Part shown: positions 27,935-37,106 of the stretch, one piece after another | How the letters are laid out: each line of letters starts with the position of its first letter | Position numbering within the stretch: position 1 is the first letter of the stretch | Source of the DNA: Shimia thalassica | Lineage (GTDB): Bacteria > Pseudomonadota > Alphaproteobacteria > Rhodobacterales > Rhodobacteraceae | Direction of reading: 5' to 3' | DNA length: 64,000 nucleotides | Assembly (NCBI RefSeq): GCF_001458215.1 | Contig: NZ_CYTW01000004.1 | Coordinates: 248,001 to 312,000, forward strand | Notes under the pieces: model-generated | Told to the model about the DNA's origin: nothing | Seen by the model: the letters and a program-made list of their open reading frames with translations, nothing else | Databases searched by the model: none | Made by a program: the position numbers and the translations under genes

Positions 27935-29164
27935 ATGGCCGACATCACACATGTCTCTCCGCTCGCGCCTGCCGAATTCCCAACCCTGCCCGTTATCGAG
28001 GGGGCAGAGTTTGCGGCGGTTGAAGCCGGTGTAAAATACCAAAACCGCAAGGACGTCATGCTTGCGCGGCTGGCACCGGGCACCACGTTGGCAGGTGTGT
28101 TTACAAAGTCGTCCACGCGCGCCGCCCCTGTACTGGATTGTCAGGCCAAAATCGGCCTGGACAGTTCGGATGGCGCCGCGATTATCGTCAATGCCGGAAA
28201 TGCCAACGCCTTTACGGGCAAAAACGGCGCAGAGGCGACCAATGCGGTCACCTCTGCGGTCGCATCGGTTCTTGGGGTGCCGGAGAACCGGATCTTTTCG
28301 TCCTCGACTGGCGTCATTGGCGAACCCCTGCCGTATGACCGGATCACGGGTAAGCTTGACGAGCTGAAACAGCGTCTGTCGGACACATCCATTCAGGATG
28401 CTGCCGAAGGTATCCGGACCACGGACACCTTTGCCAAAGGCTCGGGGGCCGAGATCGAAATTGATGGCAAACCCGTCAAGATCGCCGGTATTGCCAAAGG
28501 TTCGGGCATGATCGCGCCCGATATGGCCACGATGCTGGTCTATATCTTCACCGATGCCAAAATTGCCCGCCCTGTTCTTCAGTCTATGCTGTCCGAACTG
28601 ACCGATTTGACCTTTAATAACATCACCGTTGATAGCGACACATCCACGTCTGACACTTTGCTTCTGGCGGCCACCGGAGCAAGTGGCGCAGAAGTTACCG
28701 ACACAACCGGACCGTTTCGAGATGCGCTGCACCAAGTGATGCTTGATCTCGCGCATCAGGTTGTTCGCGATGGTGAAGGCGCTACCAAATTTGTGGAAAT
28801 TTCCGTATCAGGCGCGGCAACCGATGCCGATGCCCGCACCCATGCCCTTGCCATTGCAAACTCGCCTTTGGTGAAAACTGCAGTCGCCGGCGAAGATCCA
28901 AACTGGGGGCGTATCGTAATGGCCATCGGTAAATCCGGCGCGGCCGCAGATCGGGATCTGCTTTCAATCAAATTTGGAGACATTCTTGTCGCTGAGAATG
29001 GATGGGTTTGTGAAAGCTATAACGAAGACGACGGTGCCTCTTATATGAAGCAACAGGATCTGAACATTAATGTAGATATCGGTCTGGGCACCGGACAATC
29101 TACTGTTTGGACCTGTGACTTGACCCACGGCTATATCACCATCAACGCGGATTATCGCTCGTAA
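27935..29164 (+). CDS. argJ: Bifunctional glutamate N-acetyltransferase/amino-acid acetyltransferase
   Basis: The 409-residue protein recycles acetyl groups in arginine synthesis by moving acetyl from N-acetylornithine to glutamate. ArgJ cleaves itself before a conserved Thr; here the site is PDMATML with Thr199. AKGSGMIAPDMATML and NNITVDSDTSTSDT are signature blocks. The final residues (HGYITINADYRS) match the conserved family C-terminus. The TAA overlaps the mutT ATG by one base. Whether it also uses acetyl-CoA (bifunctional) cannot be told from sequence. Confidence 0.96.
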   Translation: MADITHVSPLAPAEFPTLPVIEGAEFAAVEAGVKYQNRKDVMLARLAPGTTLAGVFTKSSTRAAPVLDCQAKIGLDSSDGAAIIVNAGNANAFTGKNGAEATNAVTSAVASVLGVPENRIFSSSTGVIGEPLPYDRITGKLDELKQRLSDTSIQDAAEGIRTTDTFAKGSGAEIEIDGKPVKIAGIAKGSGMIAPDMATMLVYIFTDAKIARPVLQSMLSELTDLTFNNITVDSDTSTSDTLLLAATGASGAEVTDTTGPFRDALHQVMLDLAHQVVRDGEGATKFVEISVSGAATDADARTHALAIANSPLVKTAVAGEDPNWGRIVMAIGKSGAAADRDLLSIKFGDILVAENGWVCESYNEDDGASYMKQQDLNINVDIGLGTGQSTVWTCDLTHGYITINADYRS

Positions 29165-29562
29165 TGAAAACCGTTCTTGTTTCCGCAGTCGCCCTGATTG
29201 ATGTCGACGGCCGTGTTCTTCTGGCCCAACGGCCAGAAGGAAAATCACTTGCTGGCATGTGGGAATTCCCCGGAGGGAAAGTCGAACAGGGCGAAACGCC
29301 CGAACAGGCCTTGATTCGTGAGCTTCAGGAAGAGTTGGGGATCGACACCTGGGCGAGCTGCCTTGCGCCACTGACGTTTGCCTCGCACACCTATGATGAT
29401 TTTCACCTTCTAATGCCGTTGTTTGCCTGCCGGAAATGGGATGGGATTCCATCGTCTCAAGAGGGGCAAAAACTGCAATGGGTGCGCCCCGAGAATCTTC
29501 GGGATTACAAGATGCCCCCGGCCGATATTCCGCTCATCCCCATACTGAGAGACTGGTTGTGA
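29164..29562 (+). CDS. mutT: 8-oxo-dGTP diphosphatase (MutT, Nudix family)
   Basis: The 132-residue Nudix hydrolase removes oxidised dGTP from the nucleotide pool. Its Nudix box is complete: GGKVEQGETPEQALIRELQ followed by EELGI, from about residue 37. MWEFPGGK before the box is typical of MutT rather than of other Nudix enzymes. Start overlaps the argJ stop (TAATG), so translation is coupled. The secA-parvulin-argJ-mutT neighbourhood is, from memory, common in Rhodobacteraceae. Confidence 0.93.
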   Translation: MKTVLVSAVALIDVDGRVLLAQRPEGKSLAGMWEFPGGKVEQGETPEQALIRELQEELGIDTWASCLAPLTFASHTYDDFHLLMPLFACRKWDGIPSSQEGQKLQWVRPENLRDYKMPPADIPLIPILRDWL

Positions 29563-29737
29563 CATATTTCCGCAATATTTTGACGGTTTGGCTAAATATT
29601 GTGCGAAGATTTTGTGATTAAACCTTCTCAGAATTAAATGTGTTGGGTAATGTAACGTTACTGTGACGCCTTATAGGCGTTTACGGAAAAGTAACTACGT
29701 TATGATCCATTAGAGTCAATCACTGGGGAGATTTGAC
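29563..29737. promoter_or_regulatory. AT-rich upstream region of the 45-codon gene
   Basis: This 175-bp gap is much richer in A and T than the flanks. It contains the perfect palindrome GTAACGTTAC (29655-29664), a small ACGCC-TTATA-GGCGT hairpin (from 29669) and a TATGAT box at 29701-29706 that could be a -10 element. I could not find a matching -35 at the standard distance. The palindrome would be a plausible operator, but no regulator is identified. Confidence 0.4.
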
Positions 29738-29875
29738 ATGCTTAGGACTATCACTGTAGGCAGCTGTGTTTCTGTTCAAGGGACTTTTGTACGGTCTCTT
29801 CCTAACGGAAAGATCGCCGTCAAAGTTGGTAAGACAGTCTATGCTGGTACGCCGATACACTCAGTTTCGGAATAA
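29738..29875 (+). CDS. Small conserved-looking protein of 45 residues, unknown function
   Basis: ATG at 29738 is preceded by GGGGAG seven bases upstream, a strong ribosome site, and the frame ends at TAA 29873-29875. The product starts MLRTITVGSCVSVQGTFVRS and ends with GKTVYAGTPIHSVSE; it is basic, with one Cys and an SH3-like alternating pattern of Gly, Val and charged residues. It has its own AT-rich upstream region and a very strong terminator after it, so it behaves as an independent gene. I think roseobacters carry similar short proteins, but this is from memory and unverified. Confidence 0.65.
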   Translation: MLRTITVGSCVSVQGTFVRSLPNGKIAVKVGKTVYAGTPIHSVSE

Positions 29876-29896
29876 CCAAAGCCATTCACTAAGAAC

Positions 29897-29934
29897 AAAA
29901 CGGGGGGTGCTTTCGCGCCCCCCGTTTTCTTTTG
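29897..29934. terminator. Strong bidirectional terminator
   Basis: AAAACGGGGGGTGC (29897-29910) pairs with GCGCCCCCCGTTTT (29915-29928), with one G-T pair, around TTTC; CTTTT follows. The flanking A run on the left makes it work on the other strand too. It ends the small gene on the plus strand and infB on the minus strand. Confidence 0.92.
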
Positions 29935-29950
29935 TGGGATCTCAGCCGGA

Positions 29951-32452
29951 TTAATCCAAAGTCCGGCTGATTTCTTCACGTTCAAAGATTTCGATCACAT
30001 CGCCCTGACGGATATCGTCATAGTTCTCGAATGCCATACCGCATTCCTGACCAGACTGCACCTCGGCAACTTCATCCTTGAAGCGCTTCAGGGTTTTCAG
30101 AGTGCCCTCATGGATCACAACGTTGTCACGCAGCAAGCGAACACCAGCCGAACGACGTGCGACACCTTCGGTCACCAAACATCCGGCAACCTTGCCGACG
30201 TTGGACACCTTGAAGACATCCTTGATTTCGGCGTAACCGATGAAGTTTTCGCGAATCTCGGCACTTAGCAGACCGGAAGCAGCGGCTTTCACGTCATCAA
30301 CCAGGTCATAGATGACCGAATAGTACCGGATTTCCACGCCCTTTTGGTTTGCCGAGTTCCGTGCGGAAGCGTTGGCACGGACGTTAAAGCCCATGATTGG
30401 CGCACCGCTGGCTTCAGCAAGTCCAACGTCGGTTTCAGTAATGGCACCAACACCCGAGTGCAGCACGCGAACACGTACCTCATCGTTGCCGATTTTTTCC
30501 ATCGCCTGAACAATCGCTTCTGCCGAACCCTGAACGTCTGCTTTTACCAGAATTGGCAACTCGGCGACGTTTTGGTCTTCCTTGGCCTTCTGCATCAGCT
30601 GTTCAAGTGTCGTTGCAGCACCCGCCGCAGCGCGTTTGTCTTTGGCTGCCTGATGACGGTATTCCGCAATCTCGCGCGCCTGCGCTTCGGTTTCAGTCAC
30701 GTTCAGAACGTCACCCGCTTCTGGCGTACCGTTCAAACCAAGAACCTCAACCGGAACAGACGGACCAGCTTCGGAAACGCGATCACCCTTGTCGTTGATC
30801 AGCGCACGAACCTTACCGTACTGCTCACCTACAACGAAAATATCACCCTGCTTCAGCGTACCTTTTTGAACCAGAACGGTTGCAACAGGTCCGCGACCAA
30901 CGTCCAGCTGGGCTTCAATCACGGCACCTTGTGCGGCACGGTTCGGGTTGGCTTTCAGCTCAAGGATTTCAGCCTGCAGCGCAATCGCTTCAAGCAGTTC
31001 ATCCAGACCTTGACCCGTAACGGCAGAGACTTCTACGTCCTGCACTTCACCGGACATGGCTTCCACGATCACTTCGTGTTGCAGCAGTTCGGCACGAACC
31101 TTCATCGGATCAGCAGCAGGTCTATCCATCTTGTTGATCGCCACGATCATCGGCACCTGTGCCGCTTTCGCGTGGTTGATCGCTTCGATGGTCTGAGGCA
31201 TGACCGAGTCATCGGCAGCAACGACAAGCACCACGATATCAGTGACTTGCGCACCACGTGAACGCATCGACGTAAAGGCCGCGTGACCCGGAGTATCGAG
31301 GAAGCTCAGCGTGACACCGTCATCAGTTTTCACCTGATAGGCACCGATGTGCTGGGTAATCCCGCCGGCTTCGCCGGAAACAACCTTGGCGTCACGGATA
31401 GCATCCAGAAGCGATGTTTTACCGTGGTCAACGTGGCCCATGATGGTGATGACCGGAGGACGCGAAACCAGTGCGCCATCATCTTCTTCGATGTCCGCAA
31501 TCACGTCTTCAACGTCGGCGTCCGATACACGAACAACCTTGTGGCCAAACTCTTCGATGATCAGCTCAGCGGTGTCTGCGTCGATCGTCTGGTTTTGCGT
31601 AACCATCATGCCCATGTTCATGAGCGATTTCACGACGTCAGCCGAACGTTCCGCCATGCGGTTCGCCAATTCGGATACAACAATCGCCTCTGGCAACTGA
31701 ACGTCACGAACAACCTTTTCGCGCTCGACCGTACCACCCATCGCTTTTTGACGGGCACGCTCTTGCTTACGCTTCATGGCGGCCATCGAACGGTGACGGT
31801 TTGCATCGCCTCCGGTGGCTTGGCTCAATGTCAGCTTGCCAGAACGGCGATTGTCGACCGGACCTTTGTTGCGCTGCGCACGTTCACGATCTGCTTTGCG
31901 TGGTGTGGCTGCTGGCGCAGGTTTGTTTGGTGTCGGACGGCCGGAAGGCTGCTCGGAGCGTGGCGCAGGAGCAGAAGGTGCAGGTGCGGCAGCAGCGGCA
32001 GCAGCGCGTTTGGCGGCTTCCTCGGCTTCACGCTTTTTGCGCTCTTCTTCTTCAGCTTTCGCTTTCGCGCGCTCTTCGGCTTCACGTTGCTCGCGTTCCT
32101 TGGCTTCTGCCTCGGCACGGCGACGCGCACGCTCTTCTTCGCGGGCCTTTTCTTCGGCTTCGCGCTTTGCAGCTTCTTCAGATTCGCGGGCCTTGGCAGC
32201 CTGCAGTGCCTTCAGTCGACGCTCCATTTCCGCATCGGAAATGCCGGCTGGACGACGCGAAGGATCGCCTCCAGCTCTCGCGCCTGCTGACCCGGGCTTG
32301 GACGCGCCAGGTTTCGGCACCACAACGCGCTTGCGCTTGGTCTCCACCACGACGTTTTTGGTACGGCCATGGCTGAAGCTTTGCTTCACATTGCCAGGAC
32401 GCGATCCGGATCCACGTAGGCCCAAAGTCTTTTTACCGTCGTTATCGCTCAT
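29951..32452 (-). CDS. infB: Translation initiation factor IF-2
   Basis: The 833-residue GTPase brings initiator tRNA to the ribosome. The N-terminal ~260 residues are basic and rich in Ala/Glu/Arg with long charged repeats, giving a helical, coiled-coil-like region (residues 75-160). The G domain has [16 protein letters not shown] near residue 337 and [13 protein letters not shown] near 440. It follows the ylxR-like gene with a four-base overlap (ATGA) and ends the rimP-nusA-ylxR-infB operon. The shared terminator lies just after its stop. Confidence 0.97.
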   Translation of the reverse strand: MSDNDGKKTLGLRGSGSRPGNVKQSFSHGRTKNVVVETKRKRVVVPKPGASKPGSAGARAGGDPSRRPAGISDAEMERRLKALQAAKARESEEAAKREAEEKAREEERARRRAEAEAKEREQREAEERAKAKAEEEERKKREAEEAAKRAAAAAAAPAPSAPAPRSEQPSGRPTPNKPAPAATPRKADRERAQRNKGPVDNRRSGKLTLSQATGGDANRHRSMAAMKRKQERARQKAMGGTVEREKVVRDVQLPEAIVVSELANRMAERSADVVKSLMNMGMMVTQNQTIDADTAELIIEEFGHKVVRVSDADVEDVIADIEEDDGALVSRPPVITIMGHVDHGKTSLLDAIRDAKVVSGEAGGITQHIGAYQVKTDDGVTLSFLDTPGHAAFTSMRSRGAQVTDIVVLVVAADDSVMPQTIEAINHAKAAQVPMIVAINKMDRPAADPMKVRAELLQHEVIVEAMSGEVQDVEVSAVTGQGLDELLEAIALQAEILELKANPNRAAQGAVIEAQLDVGRGPVATVLVQKGTLKQGDIFVVGEQYGKVRALINDKGDRVSEAGPSVPVEVLGLNGTPEAGDVLNVTETEAQAREIAEYRHQAAKDKRAAAGAATTLEQLMQKAKEDQNVAELPILVKADVQGSAEAIVQAMEKIGNDEVRVRVLHSGVGAITETDVGLAEASGAPIMGFNVRANASARNSANQKGVEIRYYSVIYDLVDDVKAAASGLLSAEIRENFIGYAEIKDVFKVSNVGKVAGCLVTEGVARRSAGVRLLRDNVVIHEGTLKTLKRFKDEVAEVQSGQECGMAFENYDDIRQGDVIEIFEREEISRTLD

Positions 32453-33081
32453 TTAGCTGTCTTACCCTTCTGAGCGGCCCCTGCCGCTCCAATTTCGCGT
32501 ACGCCTTTTAACCTTTGGGCTTCCTCTACTACACGATGCGTGAGTCCGCCAGACGCAAGCGCTCCATGTATCACAGTTTGTTTCCCAAAAGCCAAACCCA
32601 ATTCATCCGCCGTCAACCAGCCGATGTAACTGCCACCATATGGCGTGCTTAGTTTCGATTTGCCCCGCCCAGAACCATCGGATGCCTGAATCAGCACCTC
32701 GGCATAATCCTTGACGAGCCAGTCCTTGACCTTTTCATATCCTGCGACCGCCTCACCCGACTTACGCGCCAAGCTCACGAGATCGACCACACGCCGGGCA
32801 ATCTGGGTTTCGACTTCGTCGACCAGATTTTCCGGCACTTTGACCGCTTGCTTCGCCGAGCGCGCAAACAGTCCCTTTTTGGCAGCTTTTTCCAAAGCCG
32901 CGCGATCTGCCGAAACCCAGATACCCCGCCCGGGCAATTTGCCCAGAATATCCGGTACGATTTGATCATCCGGCCCAACCACAAATCTGATCAGGCCGAA
33001 TTTCGGCTGCACGTCGCCCGTAGCGATGCATTTCCGCTCAGGACCGTTTTCCAGATCCTTGGATTGTCCACCACGTCCCAT
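32449..33081 (-). CDS. YlxR-family nucleic-acid-binding protein (DUF448) with L7Ae-like domain
   Basis: The 210-residue protein has two parts. Residues ~10-90 are a YlxR domain ([20 protein letters not shown] and [13 protein letters not shown] are family blocks). Residues ~105-200 look like an L7Ae-type RNA-binding fold ([30 protein letters not shown]). Fusions of these two are usual in alphaproteobacteria. It sits between nusA and infB, where YlxR normally lies. The ATG at 33079-33081 has GGAG eight bases upstream and is better than the TTG at 33087. RNA binding is inferred from the family. Confidence 0.88.
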   Translation of the reverse strand: MGRGGQSKDLENGPERKCIATGDVQPKFGLIRFVVGPDDQIVPDILGKLPGRGIWVSADRAALEKAAKKGLFARSAKQAVKVPENLVDEVETQIARRVVDLVSLARKSGEAVAGYEKVKDWLVKDYAEVLIQASDGSGRGKSKLSTPYGGSYIGWLTADELGLAFGKQTVIHGALASGGLTHRVVEEAQRLKGVREIGAAGAAQKGKTAK

Positions 33082-33104
33082 GTGCAAGCTCCCGAAGCCT
33101 GCGA

Positions 33105-34721
33105 TCAGGCTTCGGCCTCCTCTTCGGTTTCAGTTTCAGTCTCTTCGTTTTCAGCAGCAAGTTCCGCCGGATCAACCCAACCCAGCACGATGCGAGCCGT
33201 CATAACCATGTCTTGAGCGGTTTCCAGAGTCATTCCAAACGGCTCGAGAATACCATCATCCTTGACGCGCTCTCCTTCGACCGTTGTCCAGCCACCGGCC
33301 AGTTCCCAGTCTGCGCAAGTTGCAAAATCTTCGAGGCTCAACACACCATCTTTGGCAAGTGCCTCGATCATTTGGGGTGTCAGACCGTCGAATGCAACCA
33401 GGCTGTCCTGAACACCCAGTTCACGAGCAGCTTCCATGGCGGCGCGGTTTTTCGCTTCGATAAAGTCGCGTGCACGGGCCTGAAGCTCTTCTGCGGTGCT
33501 TTCGTCGACACCGTCGATGACCAACAGTTCATCCAACTCGACATAGGCAACCTCTTCGAGGTTTGTGAAGCCTTCCGAAACCAGAAGCTGGGCAAAGAAC
33601 TCGTCCAGATCCAGTGTTTCAATGAACAGCTTGGTGCGAATTTCGAATTCTTTTTGACGACGCTCGGATTCTTCGGCCTCGGTCATGATATCAATGTCGA
33701 GGTTGGTCAGTTGTGACGCAAGACGTACGTTTTGTCCACGACGGCCAATTGCCAGAGACAGCTGTTCGTCAGGAACGACAACTTCGATTTTGCCAGCTTC
33801 TTCGTCCAGAACCACTTTGGACACTTCGGCAGGCTGAAGCGCGTTCACAAGGAACGTTGGTTGATCTTCATTCCATGGAATGATGTCGATCTTTTCTCCC
33901 TGAAGCTCGTTCACAACCGCCTGAACACGGCTTCCGCGCATACCAACACAGGCACCGACAGGATCGATCGAACCATCATAGGAAATCACAGCAATCTTTG
34001 CGCGCGATCCCGGATCACGTGCAACGGCTTTGATGTCGATGATGCCATCATAGATTTCAGGCACTTCCATCTTGAACAACTCGGCCATGAATTCAGGCGC
34101 GGTACGCGACAGGAAGATCTGTGGGCCACGAGATTCACGGCGGACATCCTTGATGAACGCACGGATACGGTCGTTGGGGCGGTATGCCTCGCGGCCGATT
34201 TTTTCGTTACGACGCAAAACAGCTTCGCCACGGCCCACGTCAACAATGACGTTTCCGTATTCTTCACGCTTCACAGTACCGTTGATGATGGTACCGGCGC
34301 GGTCTTTGAACTCTTCATACTGGCGATCACGCTCTGCTTCGCGAACCTTCTGCAAGATAACCTGCTTGGCCGACTGCGCCGCGATACGGCCCATTTCTAC
34401 AGGCGGGATTTCTTCTACGAAGGTGTCACCAACAACCGGATCAGCCAAATATTGCTTGGCTTGCTCAACGGTGAATTCAGCCTGATAGTTTTCAAGCTCT
34501 TCTTCTTCAACCACGGTGCGAACGCGGGTAAAGGTGGCTTTACCGGTTCTGCGATCGATGCTGACGCGGATGTCCATTTCGGCGCCATAGCGCGACTTGG
34601 CAGCCCGGGCCAAAGACTCTTCCATTGCCTCAACCACCAAACCGGGGTCGATCATCTTTTCACGCGCGACGGCCTCGGCGGTTTGCAGTAGCTCAAGCTG
34701 GTTTGCAGAGGTAATTGCCAT
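33105..34721 (-). CDS. nusA: Transcription termination/antitermination factor NusA
   Basis: The 538-residue RNA-polymerase-associated factor has an N-terminal RNAP-binding domain (MAITSANQLELLQTAEAVA...), an S1 domain (TIINGTVKREEYGNVIVDVG near residue 145), two KH domains (GACVGMRGSRVQAVVNELQ near 255; IGRRGQNVRLASQL near 330) and C-terminal acidic helix-hairpin-helix repeats. The last ~15 residues are almost all Glu/Thr/Ala. It is followed by ylxR after 23 bp and preceded by rimP after 3 bp. NusA is known to affect termination, including on its own operon in Escherichia coli. Confidence 0.97.
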   Translation of the reverse strand: MAITSANQLELLQTAEAVAREKMIDPGLVVEAMEESLARAAKSRYGAEMDIRVSIDRRTGKATFTRVRTVVEEEELENYQAEFTVEQAKQYLADPVVGDTFVEEIPPVEMGRIAAQSAKQVILQKVREAERDRQYEEFKDRAGTIINGTVKREEYGNVIVDVGRGEAVLRRNEKIGREAYRPNDRIRAFIKDVRRESRGPQIFLSRTAPEFMAELFKMEVPEIYDGIIDIKAVARDPGSRAKIAVISYDGSIDPVGACVGMRGSRVQAVVNELQGEKIDIIPWNEDQPTFLVNALQPAEVSKVVLDEEAGKIEVVVPDEQLSLAIGRRGQNVRLASQLTNLDIDIMTEAEESERRQKEFEIRTKLFIETLDLDEFFAQLLVSEGFTNLEEVAYVELDELLVIDGVDESTAEELQARARDFIEAKNRAAMEAARELGVQDSLVAFDGLTPQMIEALAKDGVLSLEDFATCADWELAGGWTTVEGERVKDDGILEPFGMTLETAQDMVMTARIVLGWVDPAELAAENEETETETEEEAEA

Positions 34722-34724
34722 GGT

Positions 34725-35306
34725 TTACTCCTCTTCGGACCCTTCGGTCTCGATCTCGTCAAATTCGTCTTCGTTAATGATGCCGGCCGCTTTGCGCTGA
34801 CGTAGCATTTCCTTGATCAGTTCGTCTGTCAGCATCAGCTTGGCTTCGGCAAGCCAATCGAATTGCAGACCAACTGTTACTGTTTCACCCTGATCTTCGA
34901 TGTTGATCAGAACTTCTTCGCCTTCGATACCCGCCAGCACACCACGGAAGCGTTTGCGACCGTCGATCAGCTCAGACGTTTCAACTTTGGCTTCATACCC
35001 TTCATAGGTCCCAAAGTCTTTGAGACGGGTCAAAGGACGGTCGATACCGGGGCTTCCCACCTCGAGAACATAAGAATCCACAAGTGGATCTTCGACATCC
35101 AACACCGCGCTGATGGCGTTTGAAATCTTGGCGCATTCATCAACTTCAATCCCACCATCGGGACGTTCCGCCATGATCTGCAGTGTATGGGTATTCCCGC
35201 CCTGCAACCGCAAACGCACAAGTTCAAAACCCATGTCAGCAATGACTGGGATGATGATATCGGCCAGTTTGCGATCAATCGCGGTCTTGGCAATCAGGTC
35301 ACTCAT
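34725..35306 (-). CDS. rimP: Ribosome maturation factor RimP
   Basis: The 193-residue protein helps assemble the 30S subunit. It has the RimP N-terminal domain ([13 protein letters not shown] and [12 protein letters not shown], residues ~25-100) and a C-terminal SH3-like part. The C-terminus ends in an acidic tail ([13 protein letters not shown]), longer than in E. coli. The ATG at 35304-35306 has GGA nine bases upstream; a GTG at 35324 is less likely because it falls in the U tract of a hairpin. It leads the nusA operon. Confidence 0.93.
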   Translation of the reverse strand: MSDLIAKTAIDRKLADIIIPVIADMGFELVRLRLQGGNTHTLQIMAERPDGGIEVDECAKISNAISAVLDVEDPLVDSYVLEVGSPGIDRPLTRLKDFGTYEGYEAKVETSELIDGRKRFRGVLAGIEGEEVLINIEDQGETVTVGLQFDWLAEAKLMLTDELIKEMLRQRKAAGIINEDEFDEIETEGSEEE

Positions 35307-35323
35307 AGGTCGTGTTCCAAACA

Positions 35324-35347
35324 CAAAAAAACGGGCCAGCGGCCCGT
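35324..35347 (-). terminator. Terminator-like hairpin in the rimP leader
   Basis: On the minus strand ACGGGCC-GCT-GGCCCGT (35347 down to 35331) is followed by seven T, a complete intrinsic-terminator form. It ends only 17 bases before the rimP ATG and lies downstream of a good promoter (35404-35432), so a full transcript must read through it. It looks like a leader attenuator. A rimP-leader class has been described in other bacteria (from memory), and NusA is a natural effector. Confidence 0.7.
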
Positions 35348-35403
35348 CGAAAATTCCGATGGAACGTAAGGAGCGAACCCCAAACGCACCGCTGTTGAAA
35401 GGT

Positions 35404-35432
35404 CATATACGCGCGATGTCCTGAGTCTGCAA
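35404..35432 (-). promoter_or_regulatory. Sigma-70-type promoter of the rimP-nusA-infB operon
   Basis: Read on the minus strand, TTGCAG (35432-35427) and TATATG (35409-35404) are separated by 17 bases. That is a good -35/-10 pair, and transcription would start near 35397, about 90 bases before the rimP start codon and ahead of the terminator-like hairpin. Confidence 0.6.
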
Positions 35433-35442
35433 GGTCTATATG

Positions 35443-35468
35443 AAAACGCCCCGCAAATGCGGGACGTT
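35443..35468 (-). terminator. Terminator of the peptide ABC transporter operon
   Basis: AAACGCCCCGC (35443-35453) pairs with GCGGGACGTTT (35458-35468), with one mismatch, around AAAT. On the minus strand it is followed by TTTC, a short T tract. It lies 22 bp after the binding-protein stop at 35490, as expected for the last gene of the operon. Confidence 0.7.
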
Positions 35469-35489
35469 TCCAAAAATGCTAGGGCTGGT

Positions 35490-37034
35490 TTACGAGAACC
35501 ACCAGCGTTCCATCAGGCGCGAGCTGTCCATCTGGAAGACGTTACCAATCGTACCCGAGTTGGTCAGCTTTGTGCTGTGTGCGTCAACATAGTTGGCGTA
35601 CATCGGGATCACGGTGCCACCTTCGGTGGACATGATCGCCTGCATCTCGTGATACTGGCCGCGACGCTTTTCGGTGTCGAGTTCGGCACGCGCAGTCAGC
35701 AGCAGTTCCTGGAAGCGGGCGTTTTCCCAGTGGCTGTCGTTCCAAGGCACACCCATTTCGTATGCAGTCGAGAACATCCAGTCTTCGGTCGCACGACCGG
35801 ACCAGTAGCATGCACACCATGGCTTTTTCAGCCAGACGTTCGACCAGTAACCATCAGCAGGCTCTTGCACGACGTTCAGGTTAATACCTGCTGCTTTCGC
35901 AGAAGCCTGATAAAGCTGAGCCGCATCAACCGCACCCGGGAAGGCCGCGTCCGAAGCCGAAAGGTCAACAGACAGACCGTCCATCCCTGCTTCTTTCAGA
36001 AGGAACTTAGCCTTTTCAGGATCATACTCGTTCAGTGGCAGATCAGACGCAAAATACTGGTTCGCAGGACCAATCGGAATGTCGTTCGCTACGGCACCGT
36101 GACCCAGCAGGATCTTGTCGACCATTTCCTGACGGTTTACAGCGTGCTTCAGGGCCTGACGCACTTTTACGTTGTCGTAAGGCGCGACGTTGGTCAGCAT
36201 CGGGAAGGTAAAGTGCTGGTTACCGGTAACCTCGAAGATGTTGATCATCGGGTTGGCCTTCATGAGAGGCTCGGTCTTGAAGTCAACACGGTTTACGGCG
36301 TCAACCTGACCGGTCATCAGCGCGTTCATACGTGCCGACGAGTCGTTGATCGCGATCACTTCGATCTGATCAAACCAACCTTCTTTGCCATCTTTATAGT
36401 GGCCTTCAACACGGCTCAGAAGCGTGCGTACACCAGGGTCGAAGCTTTCGACCTTGTACATGCCCGTACCGATACCTTGCGCGATGGCCTCTTCGACCTG
36501 ACCTGCAGGGAAGATACAGATGTGGTAGTCAGACAGCAGGAACGGGAAGTCCGCATTGCCCGCTTTCAGGGTCATCTGAACCTGATGCTCGCCCATCTTC
36601 TTCATTTCGGTGATAGCCGAAACAATTGGCTTCGCAGCCGATTTCGCGCCTTCTGCAACGTGCATGTTCAGCGATTCGATCACGTCGTCCGCGCCAAATG
36701 CTTTGCCGTTGTGGAAGGTGACGCCCTTGCGCAGGTTAAACGTCCAGGTTTTGGCGTCTGATGTTGCTTCCCAGCTTTCAGCCAGTTCGCCAACCAGTTC
36801 GCCGTTCGCGGCAACCTGGGTCATTGTATCAAATACGGCACCGTGGCCACACATGATCATGTAGCTGTCCGAGTGTGTGCGGCTGTCCCAGCTGTCAGAG
36901 CTGTTCGCGCCTGCAAGGCCAAGACGCAAGGTGCCACCTTTTTTTGGCATCGCGACTGCCGGCATGCCGGTTGCGGCCAGAACACCTGCGGCAGCGCCGG
37001 TCTTCAATAGGCCACGTCTGCTAATATTCTTCAT
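35490..37034 (-). CDS. Peptide/nickel-type ABC transporter substrate-binding protein
   Basis: The 514-residue family-5 binding protein begins with MKNISRRGLLKTGAAAGVLA; the RRGLLK motif indicates export by the Tat system. Mature-domain features are GELAESWEATSDAKTWTFNLR near residue 80 and KVRQALKHAVNRQEMVDKILL near 290, both typical of DppA/OppA-like proteins. A short-peptide or related solute is the expected ligand. It lies 72 bp after the double-ATPase gene, with a small palindrome (GTTTAAAC) between, and is the last gene of the operon; the terminator follows. Confidence 0.92.
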   Translation of the reverse strand: MKNISRRGLLKTGAAAGVLAATGMPAVAMPKKGGTLRLGLAGANSSDSWDSRTHSDSYMIMCGHGAVFDTMTQVAANGELVGELAESWEATSDAKTWTFNLRKGVTFHNGKAFGADDVIESLNMHVAEGAKSAAKPIVSAITEMKKMGEHQVQMTLKAGNADFPFLLSDYHICIFPAGQVEEAIAQGIGTGMYKVESFDPGVRTLLSRVEGHYKDGKEGWFDQIEVIAINDSSARMNALMTGQVDAVNRVDFKTEPLMKANPMINIFEVTGNQHFTFPMLTNVAPYDNVKVRQALKHAVNRQEMVDKILLGHGAVANDIPIGPANQYFASDLPLNEYDPEKAKFLLKEAGMDGLSVDLSASDAAFPGAVDAAQLYQASAKAAGINLNVVQEPADGYWSNVWLKKPWCACYWSGRATEDWMFSTAYEMGVPWNDSHWENARFQELLLTARAELDTEKRRGQYHEMQAIMSTEGGTVIPMYANYVDAHSTKLTNSGTIGNVFQMDSSRLMERWWFS

Positions 37035-37106
37035 GTCTAGTCTCCCATGTTTAGTTTTCGGGTTGTCCCGATTGGTTATGACGCCCGTTTAAACAGGCGA
37101 TTCGGT

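Noticed and set aside
37082-37099. GTTTAAAC-centred palindrome before the peptide-binding gene
   Set aside because: A small hairpin without a T run; it could be an mRNA processing element, but the sequence alone does not support a call.
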